Positions 1-6,690 are shown, counted from the stretch's first letter. The stretch: 7,924 nt of DNA from an uncultured Campylobacter sp. (GCA_905373295.1 CAJPSJ010000081.1:1-7924); one strand, 5' to 3'. Made by a program: numbers and translations. Notes: generated by a model not told the origin, from the sequence alone.

Positions 1-259
1 AAGCCTGCTCCGTCTTAGCCTGCTGCGCCCCAAGGCTCGTATCTCGCGCGAATTTTAGATGCGCGAAGCTCATTATCTTGCCGATCTGCTCGCTGATGCC
101 CTCATAAAGCTCAAGCGCACCTAAAAATTCCTCCGCGCTAAGGGCGCGCAGCTTATCTTTAAATTTAAGCTCAAAATCCCTAGCCTGCGCGGAGGCGCTA
201 TCTATCGCGCCGCTAAATTCCGCTTCGTTTGCAAATAGCTCGCCCAAATTCCAATTCAT
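1..259 (-). CDS. pepF: M3-family oligoendopeptidase (PepF-like), N-terminal part, truncated by window edge
   Basis: The minus strand from ATG 259 is open to the window edge and encodes 86 residues starting MNWNLGELF. The pattern W-x-L-x-x-LF, then a helical stretch ending in YEGISEQIGKIMSFAHLKFARDT (residues about 52-74), matches my recall of the all-helical N-terminal domain of PepF/M3B oligoendopeptidases. These are cytoplasmic zinc peptidases of about 570-600 residues that cut short peptides. The catalytic HEXXH motif lies near the C-terminus and is outside the window, so activity cannot be judged. The start is supported by AAAGGAAA about 4 nt upstream and by a good promoter. It lies 110 bp downstream of sstT on the same strand, but a terminator separates them, so it is probably transcribed alone. 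Family recognised from memory of the N-terminus only. Confidence 0.8.
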   Translation of the reverse strand, partial: MNWNLGELFANEAEFSGAIDSASAQARDFELKFKDKLRALSAEEFLGALELYEGISEQIGKIMSFAHLKFARDTSLGAQQAKTEQA

Positions 260-285
260 CGATTTCCTTTTAAAATTTTTGGATA

Positions 286-299
286 ATTTTATCAAAAAA
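286..299 (-). promoter_or_regulatory. Probable sigma70 promoter of pepF (T-run plus TAAAAT -10)
   Basis: Read on the minus strand this is TTTTTTGATAAAAT: a T-run, TG-like spacer and a TAAAAT -10 box (291 to 286), 27 nt upstream of the pepF ATG. This agrees with the known Campylobacter vegetative promoter, which has a strong -10 with a T-rich stretch just upstream and no conserved -35. The -10 also sits inside a near-perfect palindrome, GATAA-TT-TTATC (282-293), which could be chance or an operator. Confidence 0.6.
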
Positions 300-315
300 G
301 AATAAGTAAAATTTT

Positions 316-353
316 AAAAACCGCGAGATCCGCCGCCCTAGCGGAAATCGCGG
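316..353 (-). terminator. Rho-independent terminator of sstT
   Basis: The stem CCGCGA (321-326) pairs with TCGCGG (348-353), and the inner stem TCCGC (329-333) pairs with GCGGA (341-345), leaving a 2x2 internal loop and a 7-nt apical loop. On the minus strand the stem is followed directly by TTTTT (320-316). It lies 17 nt after the sstT stop codon and upstream of the pepF promoter, so it separates the two transcription units. Confidence 0.8.
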
Positions 354-369
354 TAAATTTTAAGGTGAG

Positions 370-1629
370 TTATTTTTGCATACTTTGCGACGCGATCGCC
401 GTAAAAATCACGTCCGTGGAGCTATTGATCGCAGTTTCTACCGAGTCTTGAATCACGCCGATGATAAAGCCGATCGCGACGACCTGCATTGCGATGTCGT
501 TTGAGATATTAAAGAGCGAGCACGCAAGCGGTATCAGCATCAATGAGCCGCCGGGCACGCCGCTAGCGCCGCACGCACCGACCGCCGAGACCACGCAAAG
601 TAGTAGCGCCGTCCAAAAATCAGGGCGCACGCCGAGCGTATGAGCCGCAGCAAGCGCTAAGATCGCGATTACCACCGCAGCGCCCGCCATATTTATCGTA
701 GCTCCCAAAGGTATCGAGATCGAGCTTAGCTCGTCGCTGATGCCGAGCTTTTTGCATAAATTTAAATTTACCGGGATATTCGCCGCCGAGCTGCGGGTGA
801 AAAACGCCGTGAGGCCGCTTTCGCGCAAGCAGGTAAATACGAGCGGATACGGATTTTTCTTAATCACCGCAAAGACGATGAGCGGATTTACCACGAGGGC
901 TACGAACGCCATCGCGCCTACTAACACGACTACGATTCGTACGTATCCAAGCAGCGCATCGATGCCGGTTTGATACACGGTAGAAGCCACTAGACCGAAA
1001 ATTCCAAACGGCGCGAGCTGGATTACGAACTGCACGATTTTGGTTACCGCTTCGCTCAGATCGGTAAAAATTTTCTTTGTTTCATTAGTACAAAATTTAA
1101 GCGCGACGCCAAGACCTATCGCCCAGGTTAAAATTCCTACGTAGTTTCCATGCGCGATAGCGTTTAGCGGATTATCTACGACCTTAAAAAGCAGATCTTT
1201 TAGCACAATCCAAACGCTTGCAGGAACCGTATTTTCCGCCGCGCCGACATTGCTTAGAGCAAGCTGCGTCGGGAATAAAAAGCTGGTCGCCACCCCCACG
1301 CACGAGGCTAAAAATGTGCCTACGATATATAGGACGACCACGCGTTTTAAGCCGCTTGCGCTACCGTATTGTTTATTTACGATCGAGCTTAAGATCAAGA
1401 TAAAAACTAAAATCGGAGCTACCGCTTTAAGGGCGCCTACGAATAAATTTCCTAAAATTTCCGCAAAAGCTACTACGTTTATTAAAAACGAAGTGTGCTC
1501 TGCCGCAATATCGCCTGCCGCTGAACGTGCGGCAAAGCCCAAAATAGCTCCTATTATCAAGCCTGTAACTATGCGCAGAACTAGATTTTTATCTTTGTAG
1601 CTAGCTACTAATTTTTGAATCGAACTCAT
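370..1629 (-). CDS. sstT: Serine/threonine:Na+ symporter SstT
   Basis: A 419-residue inner-membrane protein of the dicarboxylate/amino-acid:cation symporter (DAACS, glutamate-transporter fold) family; E. coli SstT is about 414 residues. It imports L-serine and L-threonine with Na+. Signatures seen: re-entrant hairpin 1 [13 protein letters not shown] (276-288); TM7 [14 protein letters not shown] (305-318), where NMAGAA replaces the NMDGTA of glutamate carriers; hairpin 2 [12 protein letters not shown] (351-362); TM8 [13 protein letters not shown] (394-406), where the aspartate/glutamate carriers have D-x-x-R-T-x-x-N. Those substitutions are the SstT pattern and argue against a glutamate or dicarboxylate substrate. 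ATG 1629 is preceded by GAAAGG at about 6 nt. The gene is divergent from metK, followed by its own terminator, and appears monocistronic. Serine is a favoured carbon source in Campylobacter, where serine dehydratase turns it into pyruvate; that link is inference here. Confidence 0.93.
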   Translation of the reverse strand: MSSIQKLVASYKDKNLVLRIVTGLIIGAILGFAARSAAGDIAAEHTSFLINVVAFAEILGNLFVGALKAVAPILVFILILSSIVNKQYGSASGLKRVVVLYIVGTFLASCVGVATSFLFPTQLALSNVGAAENTVPASVWIVLKDLLFKVVDNPLNAIAHGNYVGILTWAIGLGVALKFCTNETKKIFTDLSEAVTKIVQFVIQLAPFGIFGLVASTVYQTGIDALLGYVRIVVVLVGAMAFVALVVNPLIVFAVIKKNPYPLVFTCLRESGLTAFFTRSSAANIPVNLNLCKKLGISDELSSISIPLGATINMAGAAVVIAILALAAAHTLGVRPDFWTALLLCVVSAVGACGASGVPGGSLMLIPLACSLFNISNDIAMQVVAIGFIIGVIQDSVETAINSSTDVIFTAIASQSMQK

Positions 1630-1659
1630 TTTTTACCTTTCAATCAAAACGTCGTTTGA

Positions 1660-1665
1660 AATATA
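1660..1665 (-). promoter_or_regulatory. Candidate -10 box of sstT
   Basis: The minus strand reads TATATT at 1665-1660, 31 nt upstream of the sstT ATG, in AT-rich sequence. There is no clear -35 or T-run. It is the best candidate in the 144-bp sstT-metK divergent region but is weakly supported. Confidence 0.3.
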
Positions 1666-1738
1666 TCGAAATTTTATTTAAGCGCATTTAAATTTGAGCG
1701 GAATTTCGTAATTTTTAGTTAATCTTAAAACCTCGTTA

Positions 1739-1746
1739 GATAAAAT
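1739..1746 (+). promoter_or_regulatory. Candidate -10 promoter element of metK
   Basis: TAAAAT at 1741-1746, preceded by GA and by T-rich DNA (TTTTTAGTT at 1712-1720), lies 27 nt upstream of the metK ATG. It has the same GATAAAAT core and the same distance from the start as the pepF promoter. The ribosome binding site AGGAG (1764-1768) follows, 5 nt before the ATG. No SAM riboswitch-like fold is apparent in the short leader. Confidence 0.5.
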
Positions 1747-1773
1747 GCCCCGAAATTTTAATTAGGAGCAGAT

Positions 1774-2973
1774 ATGTATCTATTTACCAGCGAGGTCGTA
1801 AGCCCCGGTCATCCGGATAAGTGCGCCGATATCATCGCAGACAGCATCGTGGATGAAATTTTAAAACAAGATCCCAACGGGCGCGTCGCGGCGGAGGTTT
1901 TCATCGCGGGCAAACACGTAGTAATCGGCGGCGAAGTAAACGCCAAGATCGATTTTACCCACGACGATTACCGCCACATCGTAAAGGGCGCGCTTAGCAA
2001 GATCGGCTACAACGACAACCCTCATTTCACGCGCGCACAGTGCCTGCATCCGCAGGATCTGCAAGTGGACGTATTTTTAAACCAGCAAAGCCCCGACATC
2101 AACCAAGGCGTCGATCAAGAAGGCGGCGAGATCGGAGCGGGAGATCAGGGCATAATGTTCGGCTTCGCAAGCTGCGAAACGAAAAATTTTATGCCGGCGG
2201 CGATCACCTACGCAAGAGCGCTTTGCGATCACGTTTACGCCTACGCGAAATCTCATCCCAACGAGCTTGGCGTCGATATTAAAACGCAGGTTAGCGTCGA
2301 TTACGGCACGAAGAGCAATTTTGAGGAGTGCAAGCCGCAAAGTATCCATACGATCGTTGTTTCCGCGCCCTGCGTCGAAAGTATGAGTATCGAGCGCGTC
2401 CGAGATCTGATCGGAAATTTAATCGATTCGGCGGGGCTTCCAAAGGAGCTTTACGACAAAAGCAAAACGATCATCTACATCAATCCTACCGGCCGCTACG
2501 TAAATCATAGCTCGCTTCACGACAGCGGCCTAACGGGGCGCAAACTAATCGTAGATAGCTTCGGCGGCTACAGCCCTATAGGCGGCGGCGCTCAAAGTAG
2601 CAAAGACTATACTAAGGTCGATCGCAGCGGGCTTTATGCGGCGCGCTATATCGCCAAAAACATCGTCGCGGCGGGGCTTGCGAAAAAATGCATCGTCCAG
2701 CTCAGCTACGCAATCGGCGTCGCAAAGCCCGTCAGCGTCAGCGTCGATTGCATGGGAACGAATTTAGGCGCGGCGAGCGACGATGAGCTATCCGCTTTCG
2801 TGCTTGAAAAATTCCCGCTCACGCCGCGCTGGATCATCGATAAATTCGGTCTTGATCGCCCCGGCAAAGGAAGCTTTCTCTACGCCGACGTAGCCGCACG
2901 CGGACAGGTCGGAAACGACGAGTACCCGTGGGAACAGCTCGATAGCGTGGAGCTTTTTAAGGCTTTGAAATAA
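1774..2973 (+). CDS. metK: S-adenosylmethionine synthetase (methionine adenosyltransferase) MetK
   Basis: Full-length, 399 residues (family usually 380-400). This cytoplasmic enzyme makes S-adenosylmethionine from ATP and methionine, releasing Pi and PPi; the active site normally forms at a dimer interface and needs Mg2+ and K+. Motifs seen: SPGHPDK at 10-16 (ATP/metal site), GAGDQG at 121-126 (signature 1), and the glycine-rich phosphate loop GGGAQSSKD at 270-278 followed by YTKVDRSGLYAARYIAKN. Most bacteria have GGGAFSGKDPTKVDRS there. The Q/S/Y version matches my memory of Campylobacter and Helicobacter MetK, so it reads as a lineage variant rather than a defect. The start is fixed by AGGAG 5 nt upstream and by the family N-terminus (LFTSE). 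It is transcribed alone, divergent from sstT. Confidence 0.97.
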   Translation: MYLFTSEVVSPGHPDKCADIIADSIVDEILKQDPNGRVAAEVFIAGKHVVIGGEVNAKIDFTHDDYRHIVKGALSKIGYNDNPHFTRAQCLHPQDLQVDVFLNQQSPDINQGVDQEGGEIGAGDQGIMFGFASCETKNFMPAAITYARALCDHVYAYAKSHPNELGVDIKTQVSVDYGTKSNFEECKPQSIHTIVVSAPCVESMSIERVRDLIGNLIDSAGLPKELYDKSKTIIYINPTGRYVNHSSLHDSGLTGRKLIVDSFGGYSPIGGGAQSSKDYTKVDRSGLYAARYIAKNIVAAGLAKKCIVQLSYAIGVAKPVSVSVDCMGTNLGAASDDELSAFVLEKFPLTPRWIIDKFGLDRPGKGSFLYADVAARGQVGNDEYPWEQLDSVELFKALK

Positions 2974-2980
2974 AATTTTA

Positions 2981-3002
2981 CGCTTTGCAGTAGCGCCTTT
3001 TT
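2981..3002 (+). terminator. Weak terminator candidate just after metK
   Basis: CGCT (2981-2984) pairs with AGCG (2992-2995) around a 7-nt loop and is followed by CCTTTTT (2996-3002). The T-run is good but the stem is only 4 bp, so it may act together with the stronger hairpin at 3017-3042. Confidence 0.3.
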
Positions 3003-3016
3003 AGCTTACGACATTC

Positions 3017-3042
3017 GCTAGGCTTGCAGCAGCGAGCCTAGC
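3017..3042. repeat. Perfect 11-bp hairpin downstream of metK
   Basis: GCTAGGCTTGC (3017-3027) pairs with GCGAGCCTAGC (3032-3042) along its whole length (one T-G wobble) around the tetraloop AGCA. It is GC-rich and lies 43 nt after the metK stop. Neither strand has a T-run directly after the stem, so it is not a textbook Rho-independent terminator. It could instead protect the metK mRNA 3' end or belong to a small RNA. Confidence 0.6.
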
Positions 3043-3229
3043 TCAATATTCTACGCGGCTTTGCATGCCGTTTAGTTTTATCGCATCCAAAAAATAGCGT
3101 TGCGGCAAAATTCTGTATCAAAATTCTAAGCCGTGAAATTTAAGAGTTTTTGCAGGTAGAATAGAATTTTAAAATTTTAAGCCCAGCTCGCGCAAAATTT
3201 TAAAATTGACGCAGTGAAATCCCAAGGCT

Positions 3230-3272
3230 AAGCCCGTCTAGTTTAGTGATAAATTCTAACTAGAGCAGGCTT
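3230..3272. repeat. Imperfect long hairpin in the metK-TRAP intergenic region
   Basis: The outer arms AAGCC (3230-3234) and GGCTT (3268-3272) pair. After a mismatch and a bulge the inner arms TCTAGT and ACTAGA continue, and after a bulged T, TAG pairs with CTA. In all about 15 pairs enclose a loop of about 9 nt. CAAAAAATTTT follows on the plus strand, so there is no immediate T-run. Function unknown. Confidence 0.4.
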
Positions 3273-3444
3273 CAAAAAATTTTCACGCAAGCTTTAAATC
3301 TGCAATCGCTTAAAACGAAATTTGACCTACAAAATTTTTTCTAACGCGCTTTTTACTTAATCTCCGAAAGACCAAATTTTAAATTCTCCTTACTTGTGAT
3401 ATTTAAGCGTGTAAATTTTAAAATTTTGTATTTTATTTGAAGTT

Positions 3445-3496
3445 TGCCGCTTTATACAGCAAAAAAACCCAAAGCAAATTCCATTTAAAAGCGGCA
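3445..3496. repeat. 9-bp inverted repeat with 34-nt loop
   Basis: TGCCGCTTT (3445-3453) is the exact reverse complement of AAAGCGGCA (3488-3496). The loop is long and A-rich on the plus strand (T7 on the minus strand). No coding context supports a role; it may be a folded transcript element or chance. Confidence 0.35.
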
Positions 3497-3821
3497 TCTG
3501 CAAGATAAAAGCGCTGAAATTTTAAAATGTAGAATTTATGAACGCTACTAATTTGAAATCTCAGATTAGCACGCTTCGCCAAAGCTCCTCCGCTAACTAC
3601 GCGAAATGAAAAAGCAAGATTAAATTCTCTCTCGCTCAATGTCGCCCGCAAGCAAGCACGGCGGAATATCGAGCTTAAATAACGCAAAAGATAAAAGAAT
3701 AAGACAAAAGGAGGAAGCTCAAAGCTTTCTAAAATTCTAGCCTTGTGCGGCGGCGACCGAGCGGCTTTTAAATTTGGCTTTAAACGCAATGATGCAAATT
3801 GCACGCCTTAACTTAAATGCT

Positions 3822-3851
3822 AAAGCAGCGATAAAATTTCATCGCTGCTTT
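3822..3851. terminator. Probable bidirectional terminator between convergent genes
   Basis: AAAGCAGCGAT (3822-3832) pairs perfectly with ATCGCTGCTTT (3841-3851) around an 8-nt loop. The A/T ends of the stem give a short T-run on both strands (TTTCAT on plus, TTTAGCATTT on minus). It lies 183 nt beyond the TRAP gene stop and between converging transcripts, as expected for a shared terminator. The T-runs are short. Confidence 0.5.
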
Positions 3852-3992
3852 CATAAATTAAAATTTTAAAGATGCTCCGAGCTACGCAGCTGCAATAAAT
3901 AAATCGCCCGCATTTTAATTACCCGCACTTCGCCCAAATCTCTTAAATCGCCGATCAAATTTAAACCGGATGCACCTTTATCTGGCGCTTAG

Positions 3993-4023
3993 TTTAGCCG
4001 CGCGGCATAAAAACGCAGCTAAA
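3993..4023 (-). terminator. Hairpin just downstream of the TRAP binding protein gene
   Basis: TTTAGC (3993-3998) pairs with GCTAAA (4018-4023) and, after one mismatch, GCG (4000-4002) pairs with CGC (4014-4016), leaving an 11-nt loop. A fully palindromic GCCGCGCGGC (3997-4006) overlaps it and could form an alternative fold. It starts 10 nt after the TRAP stop codon on the minus strand. No T-run follows, so termination here is uncertain. Confidence 0.35.
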
Positions 4024-4033
4024 AAATGAAGCA

Positions 4034-5218
4034 CTATTTCGTCTGATTATCCTCGTTTTTTGGTGCGGCAGTGCTTGCATTTATCTCGCTGACTGCGCTA
4101 TTTACGGGCTCAGGAACAGAGATTTTTTTCACCGAAGCAGTAAAATTCTGCTCGGCTTCAACGTCGCCCGTTTTTTCGATATATGTAAAATCGCCCATCT
4201 TCGTCCACGTTCTAGCTTTAGCTAAAAACGCCTTTTGGCTCTCCCAAATCTCTTTGAAATCGGGATTTTTCTCGCTTTCTTCGGCTAAAATTTCATCCGT
4301 CGCCTTGCGAAGCGCACGCATAATTTCAGGCGAAAAAGAGCGAATCTGAACGTTTGGATATTTCTTTTTGATCTCGTCCCAGATTATTACATTTTTATAA
4401 AACGTCTCGTTTTCTGCGTATTCGCGCGCCTTTGCGATCGAAGCCTCTAGGATATTTTGCAAGTCTTTAGGAAGCTTCTGCCAAGTTTGTAGATTTATCA
4501 CGATCTGCTGCTCGCTAGCGGGTTCTTGCCATCCCGTATAATAGTAATTTGCGACCTTGTGAAAGCCTAGAGGTATATCAAAGCTGGGGCTTGCCCACTC
4601 GACCGCATCGATAGTGCCCATCTCTAGCGCCATATATAGCTCACCTACCGGTATCGTAGCGACTGCGACGCCAAGGCGGCTCATAACCTCCCCGCCAAAG
4701 CTTGGAATTCTAAATTTAAGCCCTTTTAAATCGTCTAGCGTATTAATCTCTTTTTTAAACCAACCGCCCATCTGCATTCCGCTATTTAGGATATTAAAGA
4801 CCTTTAGATTGCTTTTAGCATAGAATTTATCCGCTAGCTCCTTACCCCCGCCGAAGTAATACCAAGCGTGCTGTTCGTCTTTAGTCATACCAAAAGGCAC
4901 GGTCGTAAACAGCATATTTGCGCTATTCTTGCCTTTATAATAGTAACTCGCAGTATAGCCTAAATCGTATTGTCCGTTTTTGACCATATCATAGATTGCA
5001 AAAGGCGCTTTATGCTTGCTAGGCGCGTCGATGCTGATTTTCAGCCTGCCATCAGACATACTATCTGCAAGATCTGCCATACGCTTGGCGACATCGCCTA
5101 CGATAGGCATACTAAGCTCGTAAGTCTGAGCTAGCTTAAGGCGATAAACTTTCTTATCTGCGCCCCACAGCGACGTGGCTATAATCAAACTTAATCCGAC
5201 AAGAATCGATTTTTTCAT
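4034..5218 (-). CDS. TRAP transporter periplasmic substrate-binding protein (DctP/TakP type) with C-terminal extension
   Basis: A 394-residue exported protein. Residues 1-20 form a Sec signal peptide (MKK, hydrophobic core, cleavage near SLWGA/DKK); there is no lipobox and the mature protein has no cysteine. The core (about 25-345) fits the DctP family: GLKFRIP (166-172) supplies the conserved substrate-carboxylate arginine R170; IDAVEWASP (203-211) and YYYTGWQEP (225-233) resemble TakP-like proteins that bind 2-oxo or hydroxy acids with a metal ion. That substrate class is inference. Residues about 350-394 form an extra Asn/Ser/Glu/Pro-rich tail with three N-glycosylation sequons. No DctQ or DctM membrane-subunit gene lies on either side: about 1 kb without genes follows, and mqo is divergent. 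ATG 5218 has GGGAG 6 nt upstream. Partners must be encoded elsewhere or be absent. Confidence 0.88.
   Translation of the reverse strand: MKKSILVGLSLIIATSLWGADKKVYRLKLAQTYELSMPIVGDVAKRMADLADSMSDGRLKISIDAPSKHKAPFAIYDMVKNGQYDLGYTASYYYKGKNSANMLFTTVPFGMTKDEQHAWYYFGGGKELADKFYAKSNLKVFNILNSGMQMGGWFKKEINTLDDLKGLKFRIPSFGGEVMSRLGVAVATIPVGELYMALEMGTIDAVEWASPSFDIPLGFHKVANYYYTGWQEPASEQQIVINLQTWQKLPKDLQNILEASIAKAREYAENETFYKNVIIWDEIKKKYPNVQIRSFSPEIMRALRKATDEILAEESEKNPDFKEIWESQKAFLAKARTWTKMGDFTYIEKTGDVEAEQNFTASVKKISVPEPVNSAVSEINASTAAPKNEDNQTK
4040..4153 (-). other. Tail of TRAP binding protein with three clustered N-glycosylation sequons
   Basis: This encodes residues 356-393. Three exact matches to the Campylobacter PglB acceptor sequon D/E-X-N-X-S/T (X not Pro) are present: EQNFT with N358, EINAS with N380 and EDNQT with N391. 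No other match occurs in the remaining 355 residues; the closest, AENET at 268-272, lacks the acidic residue at -2. The tail follows the folded TRAP domain and is probably flexible, which favours modification. Glycosylation itself is inferred and requires a pgl locus elsewhere in the genome. Confidence 0.6.
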
Positions 5219-5339
5219 ATACTACTCCCAAAATGAAATGGTGCGAATTTTATATAAAATCATCTAAATTCACGCTTTTATAACTAGCTTTTAAGCGAAA
5301 TTTTCGCACAATTGTAGCCAAATTCGATAAGGAAAGGGC
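5219..5339. promoter_or_regulatory. Divergent promoter region of the TRAP gene and mqo
   Basis: This 121-bp AT-rich spacer must drive both genes. For the TRAP gene the minus strand has TATAAAAT (5254-5247), 31 nt before its ATG, a reasonable -10. For mqo the best guess is TATAAC at 5279-5284, which is weak. A palindrome GCGAAA-T-TTTCGC (5295-5307) sits between them, and GTGCGAA (5241-5247) is the reverse complement of TTCGCAC (5303-5309) at 55 bp spacing. These could be operator sites for joint control. The mqo ribosome site AAGGA (5329-5333) is 6 nt before its ATG. Confidence 0.45.
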
Positions 5340-6686
5340 ATGCAAGAAAAACATTACGAAGTAATCATCATAGGCGGCGGTATCACGGGCAGCGCGCTAG
5401 CATATGTACTGGCGGAATTTAGCGGAATCAAAAATATAGCTCTACTTGAAAAATACGAAGGGCTTGCGACGCTGAATTCTAAAGCCAGTGCAAATTCCCA
5501 GACGATTCATTGCGGCGACATCGAGACCAACTACGACCTGCAAAAAGCGACCGAAGTCAAGCGCAAGGCGGATATGATCGTGAAATATTGCCAAAAGCAC
5601 GGATATGAGAATAAATTTTTATTTCAGGGGCAGAAAATGGCTCTTGGCGTGGGCGAGAGCGAGGTAGAGCTAATTAAAGAGCGCTTTGAAAAATTTAAAG
5701 AGCTTTATCCGTATCTGCAGCTTTTCGACAAGGAAGAGCTCAAAAAAATCGAGCCCAAGTTAGTTTTTGACGGACGCGGCGAGGAGCGAGTGGAGGATAT
5801 CGTAGCAATGGGCGTGCAATCGGGAGTTTACACGACGATCGATTATGGCGCGATGGCGAATTCCTTTGTGCAAAACGCTAAAAACGTGGAGGGTAAAACC
5901 TGCGATCTGTACCTCAACACCGAGGTGCAAAACATCACTAAAGTAGGCGATAAGTTCTATATCCGCACAGCAAATAGACTCTCTCTAAGCGCTGATTTCG
6001 TAGTCGCAGATGCGGGCGCTCACTCGCTGTGGCTAGCGCACAAAATGGGGCTTGGGCAGGATCTTAGCACGATTTGCATCGCGGGCAGCTTTTATCTAAC
6101 CAAGCAAAAACTTCTAAACGGCAAGGTTTACATGGTGCAAAACCCAAAGCTTCCATTTGCCGCGCTTCACGGCGATCCGGATTTGCTCGCAGGCGGCTGC
6201 ACGAGATTTGGCCCTACCGCACTTACACTGCCAAAGCTAGAACGCTACAAGGGCTGTCGTTCGGTGCCGGAATTTTTTCAATCATTAAATTTTGACATGG
6301 ACGTAGCTAAGGTCATTTGGCAAAATTTTGGCGATAGCGAGGTAAGGGACTTCTTAATCCGCAATATAGGCTTTGAGATACCGATTTTAGGTAAAAAGCT
6401 TTTCGTCAAAAATGCGCGCAAGATCATACCTAGCATCCGCGAGGAGGATATTTACTACGCCAAGGGCTTTGGCGGCGTGCGCCCGCAAGTAATCTCACAC
6501 TCGCAAAAAAAGCTGCTTTTAGGCGAAGCTAGAATAGGCGAAAATCCAGGGATTATCTTTAATATGACCCCAAGCCCCGGCGCTACGAGCTGCCTAGGCA
6601 ACGCACTTCGCGACGCAAAAAGTACTTGCGAATATTTGGGAGTGAGCTTTGATGATGCAAAATTTGACGCGGAAATGATGCAATAA
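5340..6686 (+). CDS. mqo: Malate:quinone oxidoreductase (FAD-dependent)
   Basis: A 448-residue flavoprotein. It oxidises L-malate to oxaloacetate and passes electrons to the quinone pool at the inner face of the membrane, serving as the TCA-cycle malate step where a NAD malate dehydrogenase is absent or secondary. Seen: the Rossmann FAD motif GGGITG at 12-17 with hydrophobic strand YEVIII before it and acidic E37 ending the second strand (IALLEKY); then NSQTIHCGDIET (52-63); C-terminal FAD and substrate-side motifs GFGGVRPQV (376-384) and NMTPSPGATSCLGNA (408-422). No transmembrane segment, as usual for peripheral Mqo. The length matches the short epsilonproteobacterial form (about 450) rather than the E. 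coli form (about 548). Assignment rests on memory of Campylobacter and Helicobacter Mqo; a related 2-hydroxyacid oxidase is the main alternative. Monocistronic, divergent from the TRAP binding protein gene. Confidence 0.85.
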   Translation: MQEKHYEVIIIGGGITGSALAYVLAEFSGIKNIALLEKYEGLATLNSKASANSQTIHCGDIETNYDLQKATEVKRKADMIVKYCQKHGYENKFLFQGQKMALGVGESEVELIKERFEKFKELYPYLQLFDKEELKKIEPKLVFDGRGEERVEDIVAMGVQSGVYTTIDYGAMANSFVQNAKNVEGKTCDLYLNTEVQNITKVGDKFYIRTANRLSLSADFVVADAGAHSLWLAHKMGLGQDLSTICIAGSFYLTKQKLLNGKVYMVQNPKLPFAALHGDPDLLAGGCTRFGPTALTLPKLERYKGCRSVPEFFQSLNFDMDVAKVIWQNFGDSEVRDFLIRNIGFEIPILGKKLFVKNARKIIPSIREEDIYYAKGFGGVRPQVISHSQKKLLLGEARIGENPGIIFNMTPSPGATSCLGNALRDAKSTCEYLGVSFDDAKFDAEMMQ

Positions 6687-6690
6687 AGAG

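Larger units (their letters stand above)
2974..4033. other. Gene-free convergent intergenic region (about 1.06 kb)
   Basis: This lies between the 3' ends of metK (+) and the TRAP binding protein gene (-). No reading frame with a convincing start, codon use or recognisable product is seen on either strand, and no tRNA or rRNA signature. It contains several inverted repeats (listed separately) and copies of the AT-rich palindrome AAATTTTAAAATT near 3164-3178, 3194-3207, 3374-3386, 3413-3427, 3516-3529 and 3860-3870. A small hairpin CGGC/GCCG at 3056-3070, followed by TTTAGTTTTA, is another weak terminator candidate for metK. It may be decayed gene remnant plus terminators, or host unannotated small RNA; the sequence alone does not decide. 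Confidence 0.6.

Noticed and set aside
259..370. sstT-pepF operon
   Set aside because: They are on the same strand and close, but a good Rho-independent terminator (316-353) and a separate promoter (286-299) lie between them.
370..1629. Reading sstT as a C4-dicarboxylate or glutamate carrier (DctA/GltP)
   Set aside because: The substrate motifs are NMAGAA and [13 protein letters not shown], the SstT form, without the arginine of DctA/GltP in TM8.
3541..3609. 23-codon plus-strand small ORF starting at an ATG near 3538
   Set aside because: No ribosome binding site, no similarity recognised and ordinary length for random sequence.
3707..3714. Strong Shine-Dalgarno-like AAAGGAGG on the plus strand
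   Set aside because: No ATG, GTG or TTG follows within 4-12 nt, and the downstream frames close quickly (TAA/TAG within about 30 nt). It is a purine-rich stretch by chance.
3433..3804. 123-residue minus-strand reading frame in the metK-TRAP spacer
   Set aside because: It starts with GTG at 3804 with only a weak AAGG 2 nt upstream. The product is Phe/Arg/Leu-rich with no recognisable domain, and the frame runs through AT palindromes and an inverted repeat. It resembles spacer DNA that happens to lack stops.
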